Source: DATIXJ01 sp963714795
GTDB lineage: Bacteria; Bacteroidota; Ignavibacteria; UBA10030; SZUA-254
DNA length: 64,000 bases
NCBI GenBank assembly: GCA_963714795.1
Contig: CAVQPS010000010.1
Span: forward strand, 1-64,000
Direction: 5' to 3'
The number at the start of each line of letters is the position of its first letter. Within the stretch, counting starts at the first letter, position 1. Of this stretch, positions 45,707 through 55,437 are shown in pieces. The notes beneath the pieces are model-generated. The model worked only from the letters and a program-made list of their open reading frames with translations, was not told the DNA's origin and ran no database searches. Both the position numbers and the translations under genes were made by a program.

Positions 45707-47890
45707 TTATTCCATCAGACGTTCTGTCCGAGCAACGCCTTTTATTTTTCGAAGCTTTTCAATGATGCGTTCAAGATGATCCTTATTTTTCACGCCAATC
45801 ATAATCGTGCCTTCGAACACACTGTTATTTGAATCGATTCTCACGCCGCGGATGTTGGTGTTCTGATAGGTCGAAATAGAATGCGTGATATCGTTCAAGA
45901 TCCCCGTTCGATCTTCACCGGAAATACGAACGGCAGCGGCGTATTCCCCGCCGTTGGTCGATGGCCATGCCACTTCAACAATGCGTAACGGATCGGTTTG
46001 AGAAAGCGTCAGAAAATTTTTACACGTCTTCAGATGAACTTTGATCCCTTCACCTTTCGTCACATAACCGACAATTTCGTCACCGGGAATAGGATTACAA
46101 CATTTTGCATAACTGTGAAGAAAGGCATCGTGACTTCCAAAAAGAGAAATTCCGCCGGTAATATTGCGGGCGGTTGAAACAAAACGATCAAAAAGTCCCT
46201 GCGGCACTTCATCGTGAGTTTCGACAGACGGAGAATGTTTTTGTTTCAGTTCAATTTCCTGGATGACGGCATCCGGCGTTATCTCTTCACGCTGAATTTT
46301 TAGATAAAAATCGCGCAGGTCTTCGACACGGAGGTCGTGCAGGTATTTGATCAGATCGTCATCGTTCACATGCAGCTTGAATTTTTTCGCACGCTTTTCC
46401 CACATATCGCGGCCCTCGGCAATCGCTTTGCGTTCTTCATCTTTTATCCATTTGCGAATATGTGACTTTGCCCGGTGAGTAACCGCAAATTGTTCCCAAT
46501 CCGCTTTGGGAGTCTGGTTCTTCGACGTAATGATTTCAACCTGGTCTCCGCTGTGCAGTTGATAATCCAGGGGCACGATCCGGCCACCGACTTTCGCGCT
46601 GAGACAGTGAAACCCGATGTTGCTGTGAACCGCATAGGCAAAATCGACCGGCGTAGCACCCTGCGGAAGAATTTTCAATTCTCCTTTCGGTGTAAAAAGA
46701 TAAATTTCGTCCTGATAGAGATTGAGCTTGAAACTTTCCATCAATTGCTTTGCGGGGGCTTCCTCGTCGGCGTGTTCAAATATTTCACGCACCCAGGAAA
46801 TCCAGTTTTCCAGTTCTTCGTCGAGTGTCGTAAGATTTTCTTTGTAACGCCAGTGAGCGGCAACGCCGTTCTCCGCTATTTCGTGCATCGCGCGTGTGCG
46901 GATCTGCACCTCCACCATTTTTCCCTCCGGACCGAGAACGGTAGCATGAATCGACTGATATCCGTTTTTCTTCGGAACGGAAATATAATTTTTAAAACGC
47001 TCGGGATTGGGAATATAGATGGATGAAAGAATTCCGTACACGGTAAAACATTCGTTGGGATTTTCCGTTTCGAGAATGATCCGTACGGCAAACAGATCAT
47101 ATACTTCATCGAATGTTTTGCCGCGCGAGTTCATCTTGTTGTAAATACTGAAAAGATGTTTCGGCCTGCCTTCGATTTCAAATTTCATGCCGTCATCCGT
47201 TAACCGTTTCTCTATCGGTTGAATGAATTTCTTGACATAATTTTCACGTTCTTTGCGTCGCGACTTCAGTTTGTGAGCGATGTCCTCGTATTCAGGCGGA
47301 TGAAGATATTTAAACGCAAGATCTTCCAGTTCCCATTTGATCTTGGCAAGACCGAAACGGTGGGCAAACGGCGCATAGATATCAAGCGTTTCTTTGGCGA
47401 GGCGGATCTGGCGTTCTTTGGGAAGATATTCCAGCGTCCGCATGTTGTGCAAACGGTCTGCAAATTTCAGCAACATGACGCGGATATCGTTCACCATCGA
47501 GAGCAGCATTTTCCGGTAACTTTCCGCCTGCGTAATTTCATGACTGCGGAAGATATCGGAAATCTTCGTAGCGCCATCCACGATATCGGCAATCGTATCG
47601 CCGAATTCCTGCCGGATATCTTTGATCGTAAAATTGGTGTCTTCGGCGACATCATGCATCAGGGCGCTGGCAACGGAAATATCGTCCAGCGGAACTTCCT
47701 TCGCAACGACCATCGCGACTTCATACGGGTGATTGAAGAACGGATCGCCCGAAGCCCTCATATCGTTTTTGTGCGCTTCAAGACTGAACTCGAATGCCCG
47801 GCGAATCAGATCCTCGTTGACGGTATGAAGATTTTTTCTGCAAACGGCGAGAAGATCATCGAGCTTTTTTTTGTATAAACCATCTCTCAT
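45707..47890 (-). CDS. Bifunctional (p)ppGpp synthetase/hydrolase (RSH)
   Basis: From MRDGLYKKKLDDLLAVCRKN (47890) about 727 residues; a longer frame to 47929 adds a non-family leader. The HD hydrolase domain has HDVAEDTNF and the synthetase domain the RPKHLFSIYNKMNSRGKTF motif. TGS (IYLFTPKGELKILPQGATPV) and ACT (about 645-727, RISGEDRTGILNDITHSIST) regulatory domains follow. Both catalytic domains look complete, so it can make and degrade the alarmone. Confidence 0.95.
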   Translation of the reverse strand: MRDGLYKKKLDDLLAVCRKNLHTVNEDLIRRAFEFSLEAHKNDMRASGDPFFNHPYEVAMVVAKEVPLDDISVASALMHDVAEDTNFTIKDIRQEFGDTIADIVDGATKISDIFRSHEITQAESYRKMLLSMVNDIRVMLLKFADRLHNMRTLEYLPKERQIRLAKETLDIYAPFAHRFGLAKIKWELEDLAFKYLHPPEYEDIAHKLKSRRKERENYVKKFIQPIEKRLTDDGMKFEIEGRPKHLFSIYNKMNSRGKTFDEVYDLFAVRIILETENPNECFTVYGILSSIYIPNPERFKNYISVPKKNGYQSIHATVLGPEGKMVEVQIRTRAMHEIAENGVAAHWRYKENLTTLDEELENWISWVREIFEHADEEAPAKQLMESFKLNLYQDEIYLFTPKGELKILPQGATPVDFAYAVHSNIGFHCLSAKVGGRIVPLDYQLHSGDQVEIITSKNQTPKADWEQFAVTHRAKSHIRKWIKDEERKAIAEGRDMWEKRAKKFKLHVNDDDLIKYLHDLRVEDLRDFYLKIQREEITPDAVIQEIELKQKHSPSVETHDEVPQGLFDRFVSTARNITGGISLFGSHDAFLHSYAKCCNPIPGDEIVGYVTKGEGIKVHLKTCKNFLTLSQTDPLRIVEVAWPSTNGGEYAAAVRISGEDRTGILNDITHSISTYQNTNIRGVRIDSNNSVFEGTIMIGVKNKDHLERIIEKLRKIKGVARTERLME

Positions 47891-48080
47891 AATCGAAACA
47901 TATTGCAACTCGTAGAATTGCAATTCCAATAAAAATGTGAATTTACTCTTATTAAAATATACTGCCGAAAGGAGTGAATGTCAAGGCAGACTATAAAACC
48001 TGAAGAGAAATGATAAAAGTGGAGAATTGGTATGATTTATAAGAACATACCGGCTATCGTTTTACAAGCATAATAAAAGA

Positions 48081-48719
48081 TTATTTTTCCGTGCCGAAAA
48101 TTCTGTCACCGGCATCGCCTAACCCGGGAAGAATATATCCCTTATTGTTGAGCTTTGCATCAAGAGCACACGTAAATATTTTAACGTCGGGATGTTCTGT
48201 TGAAAGACGCTGCACGCCTTCCGGCGCGGCGACGAGACTTACGAATCGAATTCTCCGGGCACCTTTTTGTTTCAAAACCGAGACCGCCCCAACGGCACTC
48301 CCGCCGGTGGCAAGCATCGGATCAAGAACAAGCATGAGAGACTCGCGGATATTCTGAGGAAGCTTGAGATAATAATCGACAGGCGTCAATGTCTCCTCGT
48401 CACGATACATCCCGATATGACCGACCTGGGCATTCGGCAGCACTTCGACAAAACCGCCGACCAATCCGAGTCCGGCCCGCAAAATAGGAACCAGAATGAT
48501 CGAATCGGTTACGATGTGCCCTTTGGTTTTTTGTAACGGAGTCTCTACCGTAATTTTTTTAACTGAAAGATCGGCAGTGACTTCGTATGCCATCAACACT
48601 GCGGTCCGCCGGAGGACAGAACGAAAAACCGGGCTTTGAGTTTTCTTATCGCGCAAAACAGTCAAATCCCGTTTAACGAGTGGATGTTCGCAAATAATAA
48701 GATTTTTAAAGTTCCGCAT
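48081..48719 (-). CDS. upp: Uracil phosphoribosyltransferase
   Basis: 212 residues of the Upp family that converts uracil and PRPP to UMP. The PRPP loop is VLDPMLATGGSAVGAVSVLK near residue 131, and the uracil-binding GLGDAGDRIFGT lies at the C-terminus. It is a pyrimidine-salvage enzyme. It lies between the rel gene and the CoA-disulfide-reductase-like gene. Confidence 0.96.
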   Translation of the reverse strand: MRNFKNLIICEHPLVKRDLTVLRDKKTQSPVFRSVLRRTAVLMAYEVTADLSVKKITVETPLQKTKGHIVTDSIILVPILRAGLGLVGGFVEVLPNAQVGHIGMYRDEETLTPVDYYLKLPQNIRESLMLVLDPMLATGGSAVGAVSVLKQKGARRIRFVSLVAAPEGVQRLSTEHPDVKIFTCALDAKLNNKGYILPGLGDAGDRIFGTEK

Positions 48720-48755
48720 ATCAATAATAAATTATTTTTATGAATGAAAGTTATT

Positions 48756-50111
48756 CTATCGTTTCCTTGCTTTATTCGCTGCAATAAGAATCGGATCCCA
48801 CAACGGTGCAAACGGCGGCGAATAAATTATATCCCATTGCGCAATGTCGTCCAGCGTGAGCTTGTGCTGAATTGCAACACCGATGGTATTCGCTCTCAGA
48901 ACAGCTCCGTCTCCGCCGAATACATTAGCTCCGATCACCCGGCTGCTGCGCGAGTCGACAATCAATGTTATAACGATTTTTTGACTTCCGGGCATCAATC
49001 CGACTTTCGATGATGCAGTGATCGATTCTATGATGACATCGAACCCGGCTTCTTTTGCTTCCGAAGAACTAATTCCGACCTGAGCGATTTCCAATCCGAA
49101 AACTTTGACGGCAATCGCTCTGATAGCCCCTTTAAATGAAGCACGTCCGCCAGCCGCATTTTCTCCGGCAACCCAACCCGCCCGGCTGGCAAGAGTTGCC
49201 AGCGGAATATACATCGGTTTTCCCGTCACGATATTTTTTACTTCGGCGCAATCTCCGGCAGCATAAATATCTTCGATATTCGTTTGCTGACGCTCATCCG
49301 TCGCGATCGCTCCCGTAACACCGAGCCGGATTTTTGCATTCTTTGCCAGTTCGACATTCGGCGAAATCCCGATCGAGAGAATCACCATATCCGCTTCAAA
49401 GGTACCCCGATTGGTGATGACATGCTTGACCGTATTTCCCGGCGTGAGATTCATTCCTTCGATAACGGCATTCGTCACAAACCGAACTCCGTTGTTCTGC
49501 AATTCTTCCAGAATTTTTTCCCGGGTTCCTTCTTCAAGTCCGCCTAACGGAAGACGATGGCGGTGAAGGATCGTCACATCGATTCCGCGGGTACGAAGCG
49601 CTTCTGCCATTTCCATCCCGATATATCCTCCGCCGATAATCACAGCACTTTTTGGCGATTCATCGGTGATGTATTTGAGAATATTGAGCGTATCTTCACG
49701 TGATCGGACATGAAATACATTTCGGGCATCTTCTCCGGCCATGTTCAGTTTCCGTGATGATGCGCCGGTGGCAAGAATCAATTTATCATATTCATATTCG
49801 ATCACCGTGCGCTGGGAAAGATTTCTGACGGCGATCGTATGTTTGGTGGGGAAAATATTTTCTACGACGTGCTGTGTTTTTACTTCGATCCCTTTTTCCT
49901 CGCGTAAACGTTCGGGTGAATAAATCACCAGTTTCCGTTCATCGGGGATCAGACCGCCGATGGCATACGGCGCTTCACACAGTCCGTACGAAACGGTCTC
50001 GCCCGCTTCGAACATCGTTACATCCGCGTTCGGATTCACGCGCCTGGCTTTTGCCGCGGCGCTCGGACCTGCCGCCAATCCTCCAACAATAAGGATTTTT
50101 CTTTTTTTCAC
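48756..50111 (-). CDS. CoA-disulfide reductase/FAD-dependent pyridine nucleotide-disulfide oxidoreductase
   Basis: 451 residues with the FAD GxGxxG-like start ILIVGGLAAGPSAAAKARR, the NAD(P) motif AVIIGGGYIGMEMAEALRTR near 155, and a second FAD motif IYAAGDCAEV near 290. The single active-site Cys is in VSYGLCEAPYAIGG near 45, as in CoA-disulfide reductases and NADH oxidases of the Npx group, though the usual NCGLPY context differs. The C-terminal dimerisation domain is present, without a rhodanese extension. Activity (CoADR, persulfide reductase or NADH oxidase) is not fixed by sequence. Confidence 0.87.
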   Translation of the reverse strand: MKKRKILIVGGLAAGPSAAAKARRVNPNADVTMFEAGETVSYGLCEAPYAIGGLIPDERKLVIYSPERLREEKGIEVKTQHVVENIFPTKHTIAVRNLSQRTVIEYEYDKLILATGASSRKLNMAGEDARNVFHVRSREDTLNILKYITDESPKSAVIIGGGYIGMEMAEALRTRGIDVTILHRHRLPLGGLEEGTREKILEELQNNGVRFVTNAVIEGMNLTPGNTVKHVITNRGTFEADMVILSIGISPNVELAKNAKIRLGVTGAIATDERQQTNIEDIYAAGDCAEVKNIVTGKPMYIPLATLASRAGWVAGENAAGGRASFKGAIRAIAVKVFGLEIAQVGISSSEAKEAGFDVIIESITASSKVGLMPGSQKIVITLIVDSRSSRVIGANVFGGDGAVLRANTIGVAIQHKLTLDDIAQWDIIYSPPFAPLWDPILIAANKARKR

Positions 50112-50117
50112 GGGAAA

Positions 50118-51428
50118 CTAATTCTTTTTTCTGAAATATAATGAAATCGGCACACCCTCAAAACCGAAATGTTCCCGCAAGCGTCCTTCCAGAAATCGTT
50201 TATACCGTTCTTCAATGAGTTTCGGTTCATTGGAAAAAAATGCGAACGCGGGAGGAGCAGTTTTCACTTGCGTGATGTAATTGATTTTGATTTCTTTGCC
50301 GGTCGACGACGACGGCGGTTTCATCTGGATCTCTTCGAGCAACAAGGAGTTTAATTTGTTGGTAGAAATTCTCTTCCGTTGTTCTTTATCGACATTCTTC
50401 ACGAGTTCGATCAATTTAAACACACGTTGTTTCTTGAGCGCCGAAATAAAAACGATCGGTACGTAATCGTAGATACGGAGAAGTTTCCGCAATGCCTGTT
50501 CATACACTTTTGCGGTCCGGTCATCTTTTTCAACGATATCCCATTTGTTCGCGGCAATGACGATACCGCGATGGCGTTCGATGATGCTTTCAAGGATCCG
50601 AAGGTCTTGCCGATCCACTCCCGCCTCAACGTCCACAACGAGAACGGCAATATCGCACCGATCGATGCTTTTCAGCGACCGGAGCGTACTGTAAAACTCC
50701 ACGCTTTCCTTGATGCGGCTTTTCCGCCGCAAACCGGCCGTGTCAATTAAGAGAATTTCTTCTTTCTGATATTTCAAAATGGAATCGATCGCATCACGTG
50801 TCGTTCCCGGAATTTCGGTAACGATGTTGCGTTCTTTCCCGAGCAGCGCGTTGACGAGAGACGATTTGCCGACGTTCGGTTTCCCGATAATTGCCAGCTT
50901 GAGCCGTTTATCCGTATCCTGATCGCCATCGCCGGACAAAAATGTTTCAGTAACCGTATCTAAAAAATCGCCGATCTTCCTGCCGCCCAGTGCCGACATG
51001 GAAATCGGTTCACCCAAACCGAGTTTGAAAAATTGAGATGTATCGGATTCCCTTCTTTCATTATCGATTTTATTGACGACAAGATAAATTTTCTTTTTTG
51101 CTTTCCGCAAAATCGAAGCGATCTCTTCATCGATCGGCGTCACTCCGGCTAAACCGTCAACCAGAAAAACGATGGCGCTTGCTTCATCGATTGCAATTTT
51201 TGCCTGTTCACGAATTGCACGTTCAAACAGATCATCGGATCGCGGCACATACCCGCCGGTATCGATGACGGTAAATGTTTTGCCGCTCCAGTCCGCCGTT
51301 CCGTAATGACGGTCCCGCGTAACGCCGGGATCATCATGAACGATTGCGTCGCGTGCACCGAGAATTCGATTAAACAGAGTCGACTTACCGACATTCGGTC
51401 GACCGACGATTGCAAGGATGTGTGACAT
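50118..51428 (-). CDS. der: Ribosome-associated GTPase Der (EngA)
   Basis: 436 residues with two tandem G domains. The first has GRPNVGKSTLFNRILGARDA (P-loop at 8-15) and DTGGY; the second GKPNVGKSSLVNALLGKERN near 185 and DTAGLRR. The KH-like C-terminal domain (about 355-436) follows. It is required for 50S assembly. Confidence 0.97.
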   Translation of the reverse strand: MSHILAIVGRPNVGKSTLFNRILGARDAIVHDDPGVTRDRHYGTADWSGKTFTVIDTGGYVPRSDDLFERAIREQAKIAIDEASAIVFLVDGLAGVTPIDEEIASILRKAKKKIYLVVNKIDNERRESDTSQFFKLGLGEPISMSALGGRKIGDFLDTVTETFLSGDGDQDTDKRLKLAIIGKPNVGKSSLVNALLGKERNIVTEIPGTTRDAIDSILKYQKEEILLIDTAGLRRKSRIKESVEFYSTLRSLKSIDRCDIAVLVVDVEAGVDRQDLRILESIIERHRGIVIAANKWDIVEKDDRTAKVYEQALRKLLRIYDYVPIVFISALKKQRVFKLIELVKNVDKEQRKRISTNKLNSLLLEEIQMKPPSSSTGKEIKINYITQVKTAPPAFAFFSNEPKLIEERYKRFLEGRLREHFGFEGVPISLYFRKKN

Positions 51429-51487
51429 AGGTATTTTATTTTTTCGAAAGCATAATACAAATTTCCGGGTAAACTATCAACGAAGCA

Positions 51488-51916
51488 TCATTCCGACGTT
51501 CTCGCAAATTGTAAGACCCTTGCCAATTCGGCATTAAATTTATCAAAGCCGCTCGCTTTACTGATGTATGCCGCGGCGCCATGTTGAAAGGCGTAATTCA
51601 CATCCTCTTCACGATCGGATGTACTGACGATGACCACGGGAATGTTTTTCAGACCGGGATCACCTTTAATGATCCTGAGAACTTCTTTCCCGTCATATTT
51701 GGGAAGATTGAAATCCAGAAGAATGAGATTCGGAACGGGATATTGTTCCTGATTCACTCCCGCGCCGCAATGGAAAAGATAATCGAGAACTTCCTGACCG
51801 TCGTGAACGATAAATAATTTTCCCCCGACATTATTTTTCTTGAGAACATATTCCGTAATCTTTTGATGAGCCGGATTATCTTCTACAATAAGGATATTGA
51901 TGGGGGAATTTGTCAA
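51488..51916 (-). CDS. Single-domain response regulator
   Basis: 142 residues of a CheY-like receiver only. Acidic pocket NILIVEDN at the N-terminus, phospho-Asp in LILLDFNLPKYDG (near residue 69), Thr/Ser in PVVIVSTSDRE and Lys in ISKASG. It has no output domain, so it passes phosphate or binds a partner, as in the Rcp1-like group. No kinase is adjacent. Confidence 0.93.
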   Translation of the reverse strand: MTNSPINILIVEDNPAHQKITEYVLKKNNVGGKLFIVHDGQEVLDYLFHCGAGVNQEQYPVPNLILLDFNLPKYDGKEVLRIIKGDPGLKNIPVVIVSTSDREEDVNYAFQHGAAAYISKASGFDKFNAELARVLQFARTSE

Positions 51917-51962
51917 AAGGAAATGACAGCAATAATCGAAAGTACGGTTTTTGAGTGAAAAG

Positions 51963-52037
51963 TCGGGGCGGCGAGATTTGAACTCGCGGCCTCTTGGTCC
52001 CGAACCAAGCGCTCTAGCCGGGCTGAGCCACGCCCCG
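51963..52037 (-). tRNA. tRNA-Pro (anticodon CGG)
   Basis: On the minus strand: acceptor CGGGGCG/CGCCCCG, D-arm with GGCTC, anticodon stem CTTGG/CCAAG with loop TTCGGGA (anticodon CGG), T-arm GCGAG/CTCGC with TTCAAAT, discriminator A; CCA is not encoded. Confidence 0.96.
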
Positions 52038-52158
52038 AAATAGAAATAAAGATACGGATTTTGGAAGCAATTTCAAAGCACTAATTTGCAATCAACAATA
52101 AAACGCGGAACTGACAAAATGCTAAATTCAGTATAGATCTCTGAAAAACTCACCGTTA

Positions 52159-53010
52159 TTATTTTATCACCATCATTTTTTTGACCGACGTAAAAGTATT
52201 CGTCTGCAGGCGATAAAAATACACACCGGACGGAAGATTGGAGGCATCGAATCGCACCGATTGTCCACCGGTTTGTTGTTCTTCATCAACCAACGTTTTC
52301 ACCTCTTGCCCAATGGCATTGTAGACCTTGAGCACCACCTTCGCATCGTGAGGCAGGGCGTACGAGATCGTCGTCACCGGATTGTAAGGGTTTGGATAAT
52401 TTTGATAGAGCTCAAAACGATCCGGGGCATTGACGATAATGTTGATGTCCCGGCTCCAACTTTGGCCACCCATTCCCGAGGCATTCAGCGACAACGGAAA
52501 TTCCTTTTTTATAGGTGCATTGATATCGACAGAAAACGTAAATTTTGCCACCTGTTCTCCATGTCTCTGAACGGATTGAACAACCTGTTTGCCGGGCGTA
52601 ACATGAAGCCACGCCGGCATCCCTGAGACATTAACATCGACATTCGTCATAGACTTCGATGATAAGTTTGCAACAGTTAATTCGATAGTGTTGCCTTTTG
52701 ATGCAAATGGAATGTGATACGTTGCGGGTTTTCCGTTCTGACTAATATCGCTATTTGAATTGATCGCGCCTGAACTGGTTGTGCTACTATTCTTGATGCT
52801 CGTTATACTGGTCAGTTGTTCTAATTCCTTTAGTATGGTATGTTGCTCTTCTTTGTTCGTCGTTGCGCGAAACGTTTTCATTAACATCGCAATTTGATGT
52901 TGACGTGAAGTATCCGGAACTTGCTGTTGCTGAAGTATTGCGGGAGTTCCACCAATTGCAATACCGGAAAGAAACATAGTAACTATTACAACGATTATAT
53001 TCTTCGTCAT
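52159..53010 (-). CDS. Secreted protein with type IX sorting domain
   Basis: 283 residues with a signal peptide (ITKNIIVVIVTMFLSGIAI-like; cleaved near GIAIGG). A Gln/Thr/Ser-rich helical part is followed by a beta-sandwich domain (about 90-200). The C-terminal sorting domain begins QNYPNPYNPVTTISYALP near residue 205 and ends KKMMVIK. It is exported to the cell surface by T9SS. It has no recognisable enzymatic domain. The next gene's stop lies just upstream. Confidence 0.88.
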   Translation of the reverse strand: MTKNIIVVIVTMFLSGIAIGGTPAILQQQQVPDTSRQHQIAMLMKTFRATTNKEEQHTILKELEQLTSITSIKNSSTTSSGAINSNSDISQNGKPATYHIPFASKGNTIELTVANLSSKSMTNVDVNVSGMPAWLHVTPGKQVVQSVQRHGEQVAKFTFSVDINAPIKKEFPLSLNASGMGGQSWSRDINIIVNAPDRFELYQNYPNPYNPVTTISYALPHDAKVVLKVYNAIGQEVKTLVDEEQQTGGQSVRFDASNLPSGVYFYRLQTNTFTSVKKMMVIK

Positions 53011-53022
53011 AGAGTCATCCTT

Positions 53023-55416
53023 TTAATTTGCAGGGACAAAAACTGCCCTGACATTCTTATTACCGTTAACCGTAATTGTCACCGGGTTCGTTGTTCCGGT
53101 AACATCCAGTTCCCAGTGATCAAATTTCCAATTGCCCGGATTCGACATATCCGGCTTCACAACTATTTGTGCATTGTTCACTTGAGGTTTTGCTGAAAGT
53201 CTTACTGATGCGCCATACGAATACGTGGGTGAATTTGGAGACAATAAAATACTTCCACCGCCGCTAACCGACGTTGTAATAGTGTATTGATTCGAGAACG
53301 TTACCCGGATTGTGTGATTCGCTGTTATATTTGTGAACGTATAGCTTGACGCCGAGGTCTGTCTTACACCATCGACTATCAAGCTATCAACGTAATATCC
53401 TGTGTTGGGTGTGAAGGTGAATGTTTGATTCGCGCTGTAATTTACTATCACGGCTCCTGATGGATTGATCGTTCCGTTCGAACCGTTGCTTGCCGTAATT
53501 GTATCGTGAATAATGGCAAACTTTGCTGAAATAGTATGATTGGTAGTCACGTTTGTAAACGTATAGCTGGTCAGTTGACCTTGATTTATTCCATCGACAA
53601 TCAAACTATCGACATGGTAACCTGTTGATGGCGTGATTGTAAAAGCCTGTGTTCCGCCGTAATTCACGCTGACATTCCCCGACGGACTGATTGTTCCGTT
53701 ACTTCCACTGGATGAGGTGATGGAGTACTGATTGATTGCAAACTTTGCCGAGATCGTGTGATTTGCCGTGACGTTTTTGATCGTATCGGGTGATGAGTTG
53801 CCGACATAATTATTGTCGATAAAGACACTATCGATGTGATAACCGGTGTTCGGCGTGATGGTGAAGACTTGGCTTGCCCCGTAATTGACGTTTACCGATC
53901 CACTCGGAGAAATCGTTCCGTTTGTGCCCGACGATGCGGTAATAGCAAAACTGTTGAGGTAGAACGTGGCAGTAACGACCTTGTTGCTGTTCATGATGAG
54001 CGTGATGGGATTGGCAGCACCTGCAACACTATCGCTCCACCCGTAGAAAGCGTAGCCCGGCGATGGTACAGCCGTAAGTTGTACCGAGGATGCGCTATCG
54101 TAAAGTGCGAGGTCGGGACTCTTGGTGACAGAGCCGTTGCCGTGAATGTTTATATTCAAGTTAAACTGTGACGGAGGGATAGGCAATCGATCGAGGATGT
54201 ATTGGGCATTATAGTACAAAAATTTCCATCCTTCATGTGTAACCACCCTATCGGGATGGATGTGTAGGGTATCTTTATTTGCATTGTCTACTTTTTGTTG
54301 AAATTGTCTCATTTGACGAGAGCAATTGTTAGAATCTCTCACCCCGATATAGTTTTTTGCATTTGCAAGACTACTATCAAGTTCATCGATAAAATTCTGA
54401 GAACCAAGCCAACTATATATTGCGACTCGAAAGTTGAGTGCTATTAAAGTATCGATCACTGAGCCTAAAGAAAGAGAATCTGTCAAATCAGGCGGTTCAA
54501 AATAATTTAAGTCTAGAAACATTTCTGTTTTGGCAGATGTATCCGTTTCACGAGCGTATTGATCAATTATCGCTTTATAGTCCTGAGGAGAACCAAAAGT
54601 TGGCTGTGCCCAGAGGTCATAGTTCAAATTAGAAAGAATTGCTGCCATTGCCCCGCGATTTCGTGGATCAGGATCATTTTGAAGCCGCTCTTCGATAATT
54701 CCTCTGGAACCGGAATAATTTCGCTTAAGCAGTTGGAGTATTGCTAACCACCGATTACCACGATCTGAGTCTTCTACTGCTGTGATCAGTAGAACTTCTA
54801 TGAGTTGGGGTGAACTAATTTTCTCAAGTTCACTCAGAGCTACTTCTCTACCAAGCGAGCTTGGTCCTGAAATTGCTATGCGCCCGAGCCACACATTTGC
54901 ACTGTCGGCATAGCCGGGAACGAATAACACAACGTCTTCCAATGAACGGAGAGCGAAGACGTCTACACCTCTTGGCCAATCTCTGTTGAGAATTTGAAAA
55001 ATATAATTCACTGTTGAGAAATCGTGACGCATTATGAGACGATGCGTTGCTTCAGCTCGTGTATCAAGAGAGTCGTCAAAGGCGCTTCGAGATGCTCGGG
55101 CGTAGTATCCTGCAGAATCAATAATCGTGTGAGCAAAGGAAGCAACATTGTTGGAATCGAGTATTGCAATAGCTCTTAAGAATTCCAGTTTGAAACTTAC
55201 ATTTGGTTTACTCCAGATTTTCTCTTCAAGGATAGGCACTGCTTCAGTAATCTTGTATCTGATGATCTCTTCGGTCGCCCAACTGCAGATATGAAGATCG
55301 CCGCTGTTCAATGAATCGATAAGCGCTTGCCGCTGCTCTGCGGTTATCGACTGGGCAATTGATATCGAAGAAATCAAAAAAATACAACCTAGAAGTATAA
55401 TAATTCTAACTTTCAT
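53023..55416 (-). CDS. Secreted protein with HEAT-like repeats and InlB-type beta repeats
   Basis: 797 residues. A signal peptide (MKVRIIILLGCIFLISSISIA) is followed by alpha-helical, HEAT/Armadillo-like repeats (about 30-330) and a linker. From about 422 on it is all beta: a first bacterial-repeat domain (WSDSVAGAANPITLIMNSNK), three 73-74-residue InlB_B-like units (SSGSNGTISPSG... HTISAKFAI), and a last related domain ending in NKNVRAVFVPAN. No type IX sorting domain is visible. Probably a surface or extracellular protein of unknown ligand. It is 12 bp downstream of the next gene's stop side. Confidence 0.85.
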   Translation of the reverse strand: MKVRIIILLGCIFLISSISIAQSITAEQRQALIDSLNSGDLHICSWATEEIIRYKITEAVPILEEKIWSKPNVSFKLEFLRAIAILDSNNVASFAHTIIDSAGYYARASRSAFDDSLDTRAEATHRLIMRHDFSTVNYIFQILNRDWPRGVDVFALRSLEDVVLFVPGYADSANVWLGRIAISGPSSLGREVALSELEKISSPQLIEVLLITAVEDSDRGNRWLAILQLLKRNYSGSRGIIEERLQNDPDPRNRGAMAAILSNLNYDLWAQPTFGSPQDYKAIIDQYARETDTSAKTEMFLDLNYFEPPDLTDSLSLGSVIDTLIALNFRVAIYSWLGSQNFIDELDSSLANAKNYIGVRDSNNCSRQMRQFQQKVDNANKDTLHIHPDRVVTHEGWKFLYYNAQYILDRLPIPPSQFNLNINIHGNGSVTKSPDLALYDSASSVQLTAVPSPGYAFYGWSDSVAGAANPITLIMNSNKVVTATFYLNSFAITASSGTNGTISPSGSVNVNYGASQVFTITPNTGYHIDSVFIDNNYVGNSSPDTIKNVTANHTISAKFAINQYSITSSSGSNGTISPSGNVSVNYGGTQAFTITPSTGYHVDSLIVDGINQGQLTSYTFTNVTTNHTISAKFAIIHDTITASNGSNGTINPSGAVIVNYSANQTFTFTPNTGYYVDSLIVDGVRQTSASSYTFTNITANHTIRVTFSNQYTITTSVSGGGSILLSPNSPTYSYGASVRLSAKPQVNNAQIVVKPDMSNPGNWKFDHWELDVTGTTNPVTITVNGNKNVRAVFVPAN
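53290..53957 (-). repeat. Three in-gene tandem repeats (InlB_B-like), about 222 bp each
   Basis: Three consecutive units of about 222 bp encode NGTISPSG...TGYHVDSLIVDG...NHTISAKFA patterns. They are coding and diverged, so they reflect protein-domain duplication and not a mobile repeat. Confidence 0.8.
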
Positions 55417-55437
55417 TTCCTTACCCTTTCAGTTGCC

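Noticed and set aside
51963..52160. Second tRNA-borne element at tRNA-Pro
   Set aside because: No duplicated tRNA fragment and no integrase are seen next to the secreted-protein block.
53290..53957. Regular 222-bp repeats as a possible CRISPR or mobile repeat
   Set aside because: They are in frame, diverged at DNA level and encode an InlB-like domain three times.
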